12,392 bases of DNA from RGIG8767 sp964386235 (GTDB lineage Bacteria > Bacillota > Clostridia > Lachnospirales > Lachnospiraceae): the NCBI GenBank assembly GCA_964386235.1, contig CAYLSH010000060.1, positions 1-12,392 on the forward strand. Reading direction: 5' to 3'. Shown one piece after another: positions 1 through 8,046 of the stretch. The position numbers and the translations under genes are program-made. Position 1 is the first letter of the stretch; the number at the start of each line of letters is the position of its first letter. A model generated the notes under the pieces. That model did no database searches and was not told where the DNA came from. It worked only from the letters and a program-made list of their open reading frames with translations.

Positions 1-24
1 GGTGATGGCACATGGCTAAGCTAA
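1..24 (+). CDS. atpF: C-terminal end of ATP synthase F0 subunit b (partial)
   Basis: Frame 1 reads GDGTWLS and a stop at 22-24, overlapping the atpH start by 13 nt. A gene upstream of atpH is expected to be atpF in the conserved F-ATPase operon order, and overlap suggests translational coupling. Frame 2 is also open to a stop at 17-19 (VMAHG), so the frame is not proven from so few codons. I chose frame 1 because an acidic/Gly then Thr-Trp ending is what I recall of clostridial b subunits; this is a memory-based inference. Confidence 0.5.
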   Translation, partial: GDGTWLS

Positions 25-557
25 TTTCAAAAACATATGGAGATGCCCTGTTTACGCTGGCAGTAGAAGAGGATAAAGTGGACGAACTGTTACAGGAGAT
101 TACACAGTTGCTTGTCATCCTTAAGGATGAGGAAGATTTTTCCAAACTGATGAATCATCCCCGCGTGCCGGTAGAAGAGAAGATTGCGATGGTAAAAGAG
201 ATCTTCACGGGACGTATCAGCAGTGAACTGACAGGTTTTCTTGTACTTGTCGTGACCAAAGGGCGTTATTCTTCAATTAACGAGATTCTGCAGTATTTCC
301 TGGATAGTGCAAAAGAATTTAAGGGAATCGGCGTTGCGTATGTGACGACACCGCTTCCGTTAGAGGATGAGCAAAAGAAAGCAGTGACGGATAAACTGCT
401 TGCAACAACACAGTATAAGGAGATGGAGATGCATTATGCGCTTGATCCGGCTTTGATCGGCGGTATGCGTATCCGGATCAAGGACCGTGTTGTAGACAGC
501 AGCATCCAGACCAAAATAGCCAAGATGCAGCAGAATTTAATGCAGATCCAATTATAG
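12..557 (+). CDS. atpH: ATP synthase F1 subunit delta
   Basis: This 181-residue protein is the delta (OSCP-type) subunit, which sits on top of the F1 head and joins it to the peripheral b stalk of the ATP synthase at the cytoplasmic membrane. The N-terminal helical domain starts with ISKTYGDALFTLA, the usual delta-subunit opening, and continues through FSKLMNHPRVPVEEK near residues 42-56. The C-terminal part (GGMRIRIKDRVVDSSIQTKI, about residues 149-168) is the conserved beta-hairpin and helix of the family. Length is normal. The start lies inside the end of atpF, with a weak GGTGAT at 1-6 as the ribosome site, so coupling to atpF is likely. It is followed by a 74-nt gap containing a hairpin before atpA. 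Confidence 0.96.
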   Translation: MAKLISKTYGDALFTLAVEEDKVDELLQEITQLLVILKDEEDFSKLMNHPRVPVEEKIAMVKEIFTGRISSELTGFLVLVVTKGRYSSINEILQYFLDSAKEFKGIGVAYVTTPLPLEDEQKKAVTDKLLATTQYKEMEMHYALDPALIGGMRIRIKDRVVDSSIQTKIAKMQQNLMQIQL

Positions 558-578
558 TATTTGGTAGTAAAGAGAAGG

Positions 579-613
579 GATTCTGTCCGGCGCAGGAAGC
601 GTATGACAGAATC
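579..613 (+). other. Inverted repeat (hairpin) in the atpH-atpA gap
   Basis: GATTCTGTC at 579-587 and GACAGAATC at 605-613 are perfect 9-nt complements around a 17-nt loop. The loop itself has CGC (591-593) and GCG (599-601), which could form a small inner stem. No T-run follows, so it is not an intrinsic terminator. It ends exactly where the purine-rich atpA ribosome site (614-622) begins. A role in mRNA processing or in setting alpha-subunit translation is inferred from position only. Confidence 0.65.
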
Positions 614-631
614 AGGAAAGGAAAAAGATCC

Positions 632-2140
632 ATGAATTTAAGACCAGAAGAAATAAGTTCAGTGATAAAGGATCAGATCAGGAAATATGCGGGTGAACTG
701 GAAGTTTCCGAAGTGGGAACGGTTATTCAGGTAGCAGATGGTATTGCCCGTGTTCATGGCTTGGAAAATGCAATGCAGGGTGAATTATTGGAATTCCCCG
801 GTGAGATTTTCGGAATGGTATTAAACCTGGAAGAAGACAATGTTGGTGCGGTTTTACTTGGAAACAGCAAAAACATTAACGAAGGGGATATCGTTAAGAC
901 AACGGGACGAGTAGTTGAGGTGCCGGTCGGAGATGCATTGCTTGGACGAGTTGTAAATGCTCTTGGTCAGCCAGTGGATGGCAAAGGTCCGGTTCAGACG
1001 GATAAATTCCGTCAGATAGAAAGAGTGGCATCCGGTGTTATTACCAGAAAATCCGTTAGTGTGCCACTGCAGACAGGTATCAAAGCGATTGATGCCATGG
1101 TGCCGATCGGAAGAGGACAGCGAGAACTCATCATCGGTGACCGTCAGACAGGTAAGACTGCGATTGCGATCGATACGATCATCAATCAGAAGGGTCAGAA
1201 TGTCAAATGTATTTATGTGGCAATCGGACAGAAAGCGTCAACTGTTGCCAATATCGTAAAAACATTAGAAGAAACAGGTGCTATGGCATATACGACGGTT
1301 GTCGTATCCACGGCCAGCGAACTGGCACCGTTACAGTATATTGCACCGTATTCAGGATGTGCGATCGGTGAAGAATGGATGGAAAACGGAGAGGATGTAC
1401 TGGTTATTTATGATGACTTAAGTAAGCATGCCATGGCATACCGTACACTTTCCTTACTCCTTAAGAGACCACCCGGACGTGAAGCATATCCCGGTGACGT
1501 ATTCTATCTGCATTCCAGATTATTGGAGCGTGCAGCCAGAATGAGTGAAGAATACGGCGGAGGTTCTTTAACGGCACTTCCGATTATTGAAACACAGGCA
1601 GGCGACGTTTCCGCTTACATTCCGACCAATGTTATTTCCATTACGGATGGTCAGATCTATCTGGAAACAGAGATGTTCAATGCAGGTTTCCGTCCGGCTG
1701 TTAACGCGGGTCTTTCCGTATCACGAGTAGGTGGTTCGGCACAGATCAAAGCGATGAAAAAGATTGCAGGACCGATTCGTACCGAACTTGCGCAGTACAG
1801 GGAATTGGCAGCGTTTGCACAGTTTGGATCCGAACTGGATGCGGATACGAAAGAAAAACTCGATCAGGGTGAGCGAATCAAAGAAGTATTAAAGCAGCCA
1901 CAGTATCAGCCAATGCCGGTACAGTATCAGGTTATTATCATCTATGCGGCTACCAGAAAATACCTTCTTTCCGTTCCGACGGAAAAGGTTACTCAGTATG
2001 AGAAAGAATTATTCGCATTTATAGATACGAAATATCCGGAGATTGCGCAATCCATCGCGACAACAAAGGAAATCACGGGTGAAACTGAGGAACTGTTAAA
2101 GAAGGCGCTCGAAGAATTTGGTGATAAATTCGCAAAATAA
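632..2140 (+). CDS. atpA: ATP synthase F1 subunit alpha
   Basis: The alpha subunit alternates with beta in the alpha3-beta3 head and carries the non-catalytic nucleotide sites. It has 502 residues, the usual length. The beta-barrel domain covers about residues 25-95. The P-loop GDRQTGKT is at 169-176 and the Walker B-like segment LVIYDD at about 257-262. The alpha/beta family signature PAVNAGLSVS is at 355-364, followed by R365, the equivalent of the arginine that reaches into the catalytic site of beta. The C-terminal helical bundle is complete. A strong AGGAAAGGA site (614-622) supports the ATG. Nothing is missing and the gene is near certain. Confidence 0.99.
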   Translation: MNLRPEEISSVIKDQIRKYAGELEVSEVGTVIQVADGIARVHGLENAMQGELLEFPGEIFGMVLNLEEDNVGAVLLGNSKNINEGDIVKTTGRVVEVPVGDALLGRVVNALGQPVDGKGPVQTDKFRQIERVASGVITRKSVSVPLQTGIKAIDAMVPIGRGQRELIIGDRQTGKTAIAIDTIINQKGQNVKCIYVAIGQKASTVANIVKTLEETGAMAYTTVVVSTASELAPLQYIAPYSGCAIGEEWMENGEDVLVIYDDLSKHAMAYRTLSLLLKRPPGREAYPGDVFYLHSRLLERAARMSEEYGGGSLTALPIIETQAGDVSAYIPTNVISITDGQIYLETEMFNAGFRPAVNAGLSVSRVGGSAQIKAMKKIAGPIRTELAQYRELAAFAQFGSELDADTKEKLDQGERIKEVLKQPQYQPMPVQYQVIIIYAATRKYLLSVPTEKVTQYEKELFAFIDTKYPEIAQSIATTKEITGETEELLKKALEEFGDKFAK

Positions 2141-2168
2141 GAGGCAGAAATGGAAAAGGTGATATAGT

Positions 2169-3047
2169 ATGGCGTCGATGAGAGACATCAAAAGACGTAA
2201 GGGTAGTATCCAGAGTACCCAGCAGATCACGAAAGCCATGAAACTAGTTTCTACCGTAAAATTACAAAGATCCAAACAGCATGCCATGGACGCGAGGGGA
2301 TATTTTTCCTATATGTACCGTACGGTGCAGTCCATGTTGGCAAAAGCGGGAACGATCACACATCCTTACATTACACCGCAGGAATGCAATAAAAAGGCGG
2401 TCATTATGATCACCGGTAATCGCGGACTGGCGGGAGGTTACAATTCCAATGTGATCAAACTGATCACAAGGGGAGAGTTCAAAAAAGAGGATCTGATCAT
2501 TTATACCCTGGGATCCAAAGGTAGAGAGGCAATGGCACGTTATGGCTATGAGCTGGCAGAAGATTATTCACAGATGATCGAAGAGCCGGAATATGTGGAT
2601 GCCATGAGGCTGAGTGCGAATCTGCTGAACTCCTTCAAAAAAGGAGAAATCGGAGAAATCTATCTTGCGTATACACACTTTAAAAATACGGTGGTTCACG
2701 AACCTGTTCTGATGAAACTGCTTCCGGTTGTGCCGGGAGAAAATGCCGGTATGTCCATGGCAGAGACACAGGAGGATGCAACGGATGCAATCCCCATGAA
2801 TTTTGAACCAAAGGAACAGGAAGCGCTGGATCTGATCATACCCAAGTACGTGACGAGCCTTATTTACGGCGGTATGGTAGAGTCCATAGCAAGTGAAAAC
2901 GGTGCCAGAATGCAGGCAATGGATGCGGCAACAAGCAACGCAGAAGAACTGGTCAGCAAACTGACATTGCAGTATAACCGTGCCCGTCAGGGATCCATTA
3001 CACAGGAACTGACAGAGATTATAGCAGGGGCAAACGCAATTTCATAA
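2169..3047 (+). CDS. atpG: ATP synthase F1 subunit gamma
   Basis: The gamma subunit is the central rotating shaft that couples proton or sodium flow through F0 to catalysis in F1. The 292-residue protein opens with MASMRDIKRRKGSIQSTQQI, the N-terminal half of the coiled coil, and ends with the family signature ITQELTEIIAGANA (277-290), the C-terminal half. The middle has the Rossmann-like part starting at MITGNRGLAGGYN (about 80-92). The start is supported by AGGTGAT at 2157-2163, five bases before the ATG. It lies 28 nt after atpA and 37 nt before atpD, in the expected order. Confidence 0.98.
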   Translation: MASMRDIKRRKGSIQSTQQITKAMKLVSTVKLQRSKQHAMDARGYFSYMYRTVQSMLAKAGTITHPYITPQECNKKAVIMITGNRGLAGGYNSNVIKLITRGEFKKEDLIIYTLGSKGREAMARYGYELAEDYSQMIEEPEYVDAMRLSANLLNSFKKGEIGEIYLAYTHFKNTVVHEPVLMKLLPVVPGENAGMSMAETQEDATDAIPMNFEPKEQEALDLIIPKYVTSLIYGGMVESIASENGARMQAMDAATSNAEELVSKLTLQYNRARQGSITQELTEIIAGANAIS

Positions 3048-3084
3048 GGATTGCATTGAAAAAAATAGAAAGGGAACATAAACA

Positions 3085-4476
3085 ATGGCAGAAAAGACAA
3101 TCGGAAAGATTACACAGATTATCGGTGCCGTTCTTGACGTGAAGTTTCAGGAAGGGAAACTCCCTGAGATCAACGAAGCGATCAAGATCACAAGAAAAGA
3201 TAACAGTGTATTGGTTGTAGAAGTATCACAGCATCTTGGTGATGATACGGTCAGATGTATTGCCATGGGTCCCACGGACGGACTGGTAAGAGGAATGGAT
3301 GCAGAAGCAACGGGAGCACCCATTTCCGTACCGGTTGGTGAAAATACATTGGGAAGAATGTTCAATGTACTGGGAGAACCCATTGACAATCAGCCTGCAC
3401 CACAGGTGGAATATTATGAGCCGATTCACAGACCCGCTCCGGAATTTGCGGAGCAGTCCACAGAATCCGAACTTTTGGAAACCGGTATTAAGGTCGTTGA
3501 CCTTCTTTGCCCGTATCAAAAGGGTGGTAAGATTGGTTTATTCGGCGGTGCCGGTGTAGGTAAGACGGTATTGATTCAGGAGCTGATCCGTAATATCGCG
3601 ACAGAGCACGGCGGATACTCCGTATTCACCGGTGTTGGAGAGCGTACACGTGAAGGAAATGACCTATATTATGAAATGAAAGAATCCGGTGTTATCGACA
3701 AAATCACCATGGTATTCGGTCAGATGAATGAGCCGCCGGGAGCCAGAATGCGAGTAGGTCTGACAGGACTGACGATGGCAGAGTATTTCCGTGACAAAGG
3801 TGGAAAGGACGTGCTTCTTTTCATTGACAATATTTTCCGTTTTACACAGGCAGGTTCAGAAGTGTCCGCATTACTTGGACGTATGCCATCCGCAGTAGGT
3901 TATCAGCCCACTTTGCAGACGGAAATGGGCGCGCTTCAGGAGCGTATTACTTCTACCAGAAACGGTTCCATTACTTCCGTACAGGCAGTATATGTGCCCG
4001 CGGATGACTTGACGGACCCGGCTCCGGCAACCACATTTGCGCATCTGGATGCGACGACCGTACTGGATCGTTCCATCGTAGAAATGGGTATTTACCCGGC
4101 AGTAGATCCTCTTGGATCCACATCCCGTATCTTAGATCCGCGTGTAGTGGGAGAAGAACACTATCAGGTAGCCCGTGGCGTACAGGAGATCTTACAGAAA
4201 TACAAAGAATTACAGGATATCATTGCGATCTTAGGTATGGATGAATTATCAGAAGAAGATAAACTGGTAGTAGCAAGAGCAAGAAGGGTACAGAGATTCT
4301 TATCCCAGCCATTCTTCGTTGCAGAACAGTTTACCGGTACGGAAGGTAAATACGTTCCGATCCAGGAAACCATCCGTGGCTTCAAAGAGATCATTGAGGG
4401 TAAACATGATGATATTCCGGAAAGTTATTTCTTAAATGCCGGAACCATTGATGATGTGCTTGCAAGAGTAAAATAA
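3085..4476 (+). CDS. atpD: ATP synthase F1 subunit beta (catalytic)
   Basis: The beta subunit holds the catalytic sites that make or hydrolyse ATP. It has 463 residues. The P-loop GGAGVGKT is at 154-161 with K160 and T161. GERTREGND begins at 185; E186 is the general-base glutamate and R187 the neighbouring arginine. Walker B is LLFIDN at 244-249. The signature PAVDPLGSTS is at 338-347. The DELSEED loop, which contacts gamma and the epsilon C-terminus, is unchanged at 386-392. A ribosome site AGGGA at 3071-3075 supports the start. All key residues are present, so this is a working enzyme subunit. Confidence 0.99.
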   Translation: MAEKTIGKITQIIGAVLDVKFQEGKLPEINEAIKITRKDNSVLVVEVSQHLGDDTVRCIAMGPTDGLVRGMDAEATGAPISVPVGENTLGRMFNVLGEPIDNQPAPQVEYYEPIHRPAPEFAEQSTESELLETGIKVVDLLCPYQKGGKIGLFGGAGVGKTVLIQELIRNIATEHGGYSVFTGVGERTREGNDLYYEMKESGVIDKITMVFGQMNEPPGARMRVGLTGLTMAEYFRDKGGKDVLLFIDNIFRFTQAGSEVSALLGRMPSAVGYQPTLQTEMGALQERITSTRNGSITSVQAVYVPADDLTDPAPATTFAHLDATTVLDRSIVEMGIYPAVDPLGSTSRILDPRVVGEEHYQVARGVQEILQKYKELQDIIAILGMDELSEEDKLVVARARRVQRFLSQPFFVAEQFTGTEGKYVPIQETIRGFKEIIEGKHDDIPESYFLNAGTIDDVLARVK

Positions 4477-4512
4477 GCAATGTGATTCTTCCGAAGCATT
4501 AGGAGAAAAAAT

Positions 4513-4920
4513 ATGGCAGATGAAAACAAGAAATTTGATCTAAAGATCATAACACCGGAGCGCATGTTTTACGAAGGCAGTGCGGAAATGGTGGAGTTTA
4601 ATACGACGGAAGGCGCTGTCGGAATCTACAAGAATCATATTCCCATGACCGTGATCATCAAACCGGGTGTGTTGACGATCACGGAAGGGGAAGAAAAGAA
4701 AGAAGCTGCTTTACATGCAGGCTTTGTAGAGATCTTACAGGACAGGGTCACGATCTTAGCAGAGGTGATCGAGTGGCCGGATGAGATTGATGAAAAGCGT
4801 GCGGAAGCCGCCTATGAACGTGCGAAAGATCGTATTGCGGGCAAGGATCCGAAAACGGATATTGCAAGAGCGGAGACAGCACTGTTAAGAGCCATGGCTC
4901 GTATCAATGTATTAAAATAA
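4513..4920 (+). CDS. atpC: ATP synthase F1 subunit epsilon
   Basis: Epsilon binds the foot of gamma and, in many bacteria, its C-terminal helices restrain ATP hydrolysis. The 135-residue protein has the N-terminal beta-sandwich (about 6-88, including the conserved VEFNTTEGAVGIYKNH stretch near 27-42 and HAGFVEILQDRVTILAE near 69-85) and then a two-helix C-terminal domain (about 94-135, DEIDEKRAEAAYERAK onward). The full C-terminal domain is present, so an inhibitory conformation is possible. AGGAGA at 4501-4506 gives the start. It is the last recognised gene of the atp operon and is followed by a strong hairpin. Confidence 0.97.
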   Translation: MADENKKFDLKIITPERMFYEGSAEMVEFNTTEGAVGIYKNHIPMTVIIKPGVLTITEGEEKKEAALHAGFVEILQDRVTILAEVIEWPDEIDEKRAEAAYERAKDRIAGKDPKTDIARAETALLRAMARINVLK

Positions 4921-4945
4921 TAAAGGATCCATAGGATCGGATAAG

Positions 4946-4987
4946 ATATATGAGGGGTATCACGAATCGGTGGTACCCCTCATATAT
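4946..4987 (+). terminator. Strong hairpin after atpC; probable partial terminator
   Basis: Two 18-nt arms (4946-4963 and 4970-4987) pair fully apart from one G-U, around the 6-nt loop GAATCG. The core is GAGGGGTA against TACCCCTC. The T-run (TTTTT, 5001-5005) comes 13 nt after the stem, further than in a classic intrinsic terminator, and it touches the ribosome site of the next gene. It may end part of the transcripts, protect the atp mRNA 3' end, or let a fraction read on into the two genes downstream. Confidence 0.65.
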
Positions 4988-5016
4988 TATCATAAGACTA
5001 TTTTTGGAGCCGATCA

Positions 5017-5397
5017 GTGGAACAGAATACAATTTTACCATTTTATATGGCATACCCCTATTCGTATACCTATGATGACCGGACGGACAGAATGCGGGAT
5101 CTGGAATATCTTCAACAGTTGTATCCGAAGGAAGCGAAAAAAATACAGAAAAAAGTCCTTATCCGTGTGGAACCGGTTGATTACAGCGGCAGTTTTTTAT
5201 ACGATGAATATCCGGATCAACTTATGATGTACCGGATTGTATCAGGCATTCTGGATGATTTAAGGCAGGATGCGCAAAAAGAAGGAGAAGAGTGGAGTCA
5301 GGAGAAAGAACTCTGGATGCAGGATATGGTAAAACTGGTACTGTATTTGGAAGTTTTTAAAAGAAGATGTAAAAAGAAAAACAATCCGGTCAGATAA
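5017..5397 (+). CDS. Small Tyr-rich, charged hypothetical protein
   Basis: Function not recognised. The 126-residue protein has no signal peptide or membrane segment. Residues 10-20 are Tyr-rich (YMAYPYSYTYD). Residues 22-48 (RTDRMRDLEYLQQLYPKEAK onward) look like a charged helix, followed by VEPVDYSGSFLYDEYPDQ (51-68), then a Glu/Gln/Lys-rich helical part and a basic tail (RRCKKKNNPVR). The DLEYLQQLYP and LYDEYPD pattern resembles small proteins of unknown function that I recall as common in Lachnospiraceae; this is from memory. The GTG start is chosen because GGAG at 5006-5009 is well spaced; the ATG at 5047 has no such site. It lies 96 nt after atpC, past a hairpin, and 67 nt before the 859-aa gene, so the two probably share a transcript. 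Confidence 0.85.
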   Translation: MEQNTILPFYMAYPYSYTYDDRTDRMRDLEYLQQLYPKEAKKIQKKVLIRVEPVDYSGSFLYDEYPDQLMMYRIVSGILDDLRQDAQKEGEEWSQEKELWMQDMVKLVLYLEVFKRRCKKKNNPVR

Positions 5398-5464
5398 AAA
5401 CGGTTGAGAAAACGAAAAAAAAACAGTACACTAGAAGAAGCAAATAATATAAAGGAATTACAAT

Positions 5465-8044
5465 ATGAACAGAAACTGGATCAGATACAGTGTGGTTGCA
5501 ATGGTTTTTGTGATGTCACTGATTATTTTTTCGATCGTCCTGAATCAGGGAAATACGGATATGACTATGGAGATGGCTCCGGCATCCCTACCGACAGCGT
5601 CCGTTATATTAGATAACCAAAAGATCAACGAAATGCATGGCTATGTACAGCGAATGGACGCAGCCACGATACGCGAAAGCATTTCTCCCATTGGCAGTGA
5701 CAGACAACTTTCTTTCCAACTGGATCTTTACGGACAAAAACTGAAGGAACTGCGCTACGAAGTCCGGAGCGTGGATGGGAAGCGTCTGATTGAAGATACG
5801 CGTGTTACGGATTATGTGAAAGAAGGCGAAACCGTATCGGCTACGGTTAACATTAAGGATCTGATAGAAGAAAATGTTGAGTATAATTTCATACTTATTG
5901 CCGGACTGGAAGACGGAAGGGATGTGTTTTTCTACACCCGCATGATACAGTGCGACAACAGTCTGACATCCTCAAAATTAGATTTTGTTTTGGATTTCCA
6001 TGAAAAAACCTTTGATAAAGAGGCGGCGAAAGATCTTTCCCTTTATCTGGAACCCAATTCGGAGGGGGATAACAGTACCTTTGGGAAAGTGGATATTCAC
6101 AGCAATCTTAATCAGGTCAGCTGGGGCAATATGAATGTAGAAAGAGTTAAAGATCCCGTCATAACGATCTGTGAACTGAGCAGCAATCTGGCTTCCGTTC
6201 GCTTAGATTACATCGTAAAAATTGTGGAGGGCAGAACGGAAAGTAATAACCTGGTCAGTGAATATTTCAGGGTGCGTTATACTTCGGACCGTTTTTACCT
6301 GTTAAATTATGAGCGCAGCATGGAAGAAATATTTACCATGGATAAGAAGTCATTTGCCAACAATAAGATTATGTTGGGTATCCAGAATGAAGAGATACAG
6401 ATGGCGGAAAGTGATGGCGGGAATATTTTGGTGTTTGTAAATGCAAACAGGATTTATTCTTATGATGTGGTAGAAAATAAACTTTCGCAGTTATTTGCTT
6501 TTTTTGATCAAAACAATTTTGATGCGCGCACGTATTATGACAATGCGGATATTCGTATACTGGACGTGGAGGAAACCGGCAATGTTGCCTTTATTGTATA
6601 CGGATACATGAACAGGGGAAAGCACGAAGGAAAAACCGGCATAGAGTTGTATTATTATAACCATCTTCAGAATACGGTCGAAGAACAGATATTTATGGAG
6701 TATGATAAATCCCCACAGGTACTTATGAACGATATCAATACCCTATCCTATACCAACCGTAAGGGTGAACTGTTTGTACTGGTGGATGGAAATATTTATA
6801 AGATTAATATCGAAAATAAGACCTGCGAAACGATTGCAGAAAGCGTGAATGAAGATAACTTCTATGTTTCGGATACCGGTGAGATGATCGTCTGGCAGGC
6901 GGATGTGAATACCATCGGTGCTGAGAAACTCATACTGATGAATCTGAACACGGAAAAAATGACGGAGATAAGTGCAGGAGATGAGGAGTACTGCAAAGCA
7001 CTTGGTTTTATGGAGGAAGATCTTGTCTATGGGACTGCCAACAAGGCGGATATCAGCATGGATCGTTACGGATCCGGGGTATTTCCGATGAAAAAGCTGT
7101 TGATTCAGGGACAGGACGGCTCCGTTTTAAAAGAATATAAAAATGAAGACATTTATATCCTGAACGGAACGATCCGGAATAATCAGCTGAATCTTACCAG
7201 AGCAAAAGGCGTACGGAAAGAATATAAGGATCCGGAAACAGGAGAAACTCTGTACGGAGAGCTGACCCTGACGCCGACAACGGACGATCAGATTACGAGT
7301 AATGTGGAGGAAGAACAGGGTTATAATACGACGGCAGCAGTCGTAACCGAATTGTATGAAACGATCCGGCAGATAGAATTAAAAAAAGAAATGGATGTAA
7401 AGCATCTGAAGTTTCTGACTCCCAAAGAAGTTATGTATGAGGGCGGAAGAGAACTGAAACCGGATCAGAAGATGGAAGCCGAACGCTATCTGGTCTATGT
7501 CGGAGGAAGATTGGAAGATATTTGGTCCGATCCGGGAAAGGCGGTACTCTATGCATACGAAAATGTCGGAACGGTAATCGATTACCGGGGAAATGAGATC
7601 TACCGGAGAGGAGAACTGGTAAGCCGTAACCAGATCATGGCAATCAAAGAAGCATCCACAACGGATACCAAGGATTCCCTGGCAGTCTGTCTGGACACGA
7701 TTCTTCATTTTGAAGGAATCTCCCGCAACACCGAATTTATGCTGGAGCAGGGACAGAGTGCGATGGAGGTTCTTCAAAACAATATAAAAAACAGTGTTAT
7801 CCTGAACCTGAAAGGTTGTACCATGGATGCGATGCTGTATTATGTAAACCAAGACATTCCGGTTCTGGCTTTAAAGGATTCGGGAGAATCCGTTCTGATC
7901 ATTGGTTTTAATCAGCAGAACGTGGTATTGATGGATCCGAAAACCGGTACCATTTATAAAAAAGGTATGAATGATTCCCGCACGATGTTTGAAGAGAACG
8001 GCAACTGTTTTGTAACTTATGTGAAAACAGAGGAAACGGAGTAG
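5465..8044 (+). CDS. Membrane-anchored propeller-like protein with degenerate C39-like C-terminal domain
   Basis: Function not recognised; 859 residues. A short basic start (MNRNWIRY) and one hydrophobic segment (about 9-27) predict an N-in anchor with the rest outside the membrane; there is no lipobox Cys. Residues 55-290 are beta-rich and may form two sandwich domains. Residues 315-600 show about six repeats of hydrophobic strands, such as NILVFVNANRIYSYDV, GELFVLVDGNIYKINIE and KLILMNLNTEKMTEI, suggesting a beta-propeller. Residues 735-853 resemble a peptidase C39-type fold: DSLAVCLDTILHFEGI (737-752) lines up with the active-site helix and GESVLIIGFN...VVLMDP (807-825) with the His strand, but Ser738 and Glu808 replace the catalytic Cys and His. 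A binding or scaffold role is inferred. AAAGGA at 5451-5456 supports the start. Confidence 0.88.
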   Translation: MNRNWIRYSVVAMVFVMSLIIFSIVLNQGNTDMTMEMAPASLPTASVILDNQKINEMHGYVQRMDAATIRESISPIGSDRQLSFQLDLYGQKLKELRYEVRSVDGKRLIEDTRVTDYVKEGETVSATVNIKDLIEENVEYNFILIAGLEDGRDVFFYTRMIQCDNSLTSSKLDFVLDFHEKTFDKEAAKDLSLYLEPNSEGDNSTFGKVDIHSNLNQVSWGNMNVERVKDPVITICELSSNLASVRLDYIVKIVEGRTESNNLVSEYFRVRYTSDRFYLLNYERSMEEIFTMDKKSFANNKIMLGIQNEEIQMAESDGGNILVFVNANRIYSYDVVENKLSQLFAFFDQNNFDARTYYDNADIRILDVEETGNVAFIVYGYMNRGKHEGKTGIELYYYNHLQNTVEEQIFMEYDKSPQVLMNDINTLSYTNRKGELFVLVDGNIYKINIENKTCETIAESVNEDNFYVSDTGEMIVWQADVNTIGAEKLILMNLNTEKMTEISAGDEEYCKALGFMEEDLVYGTANKADISMDRYGSGVFPMKKLLIQGQDGSVLKEYKNEDIYILNGTIRNNQLNLTRAKGVRKEYKDPETGETLYGELTLTPTTDDQITSNVEEEQGYNTTAAVVTELYETIRQIELKKEMDVKHLKFLTPKEVMYEGGRELKPDQKMEAERYLVYVGGRLEDIWSDPGKAVLYAYENVGTVIDYRGNEIYRRGELVSRNQIMAIKEASTTDTKDSLAVCLDTILHFEGISRNTEFMLEQGQSAMEVLQNNIKNSVILNLKGCTMDAMLYYVNQDIPVLALKDSGESVLIIGFNQQNVVLMDPKTGTIYKKGMNDSRTMFEENGNCFVTYVKTEETE

Positions 8045-8046
8045 TT

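Noticed and set aside
3038..3057. GCAAT/ATTGC pair across the atpG stop
   Set aside because: A 5-bp AT-rich stem in a short gap is expected by chance and has no terminator features.
5404..5616. 70-codon frame starting at TTG before the 859-aa gene
   Set aside because: It runs out of frame into the real gene's first 150 bases, and its reading there is low-complexity; no ribosome site precedes the TTG.
7379..7852. 157-codon minus-strand open frame within the 859-aa gene
   Set aside because: Antisense to the C-terminal part of a long, convincing coding frame, with no recognisable motif.
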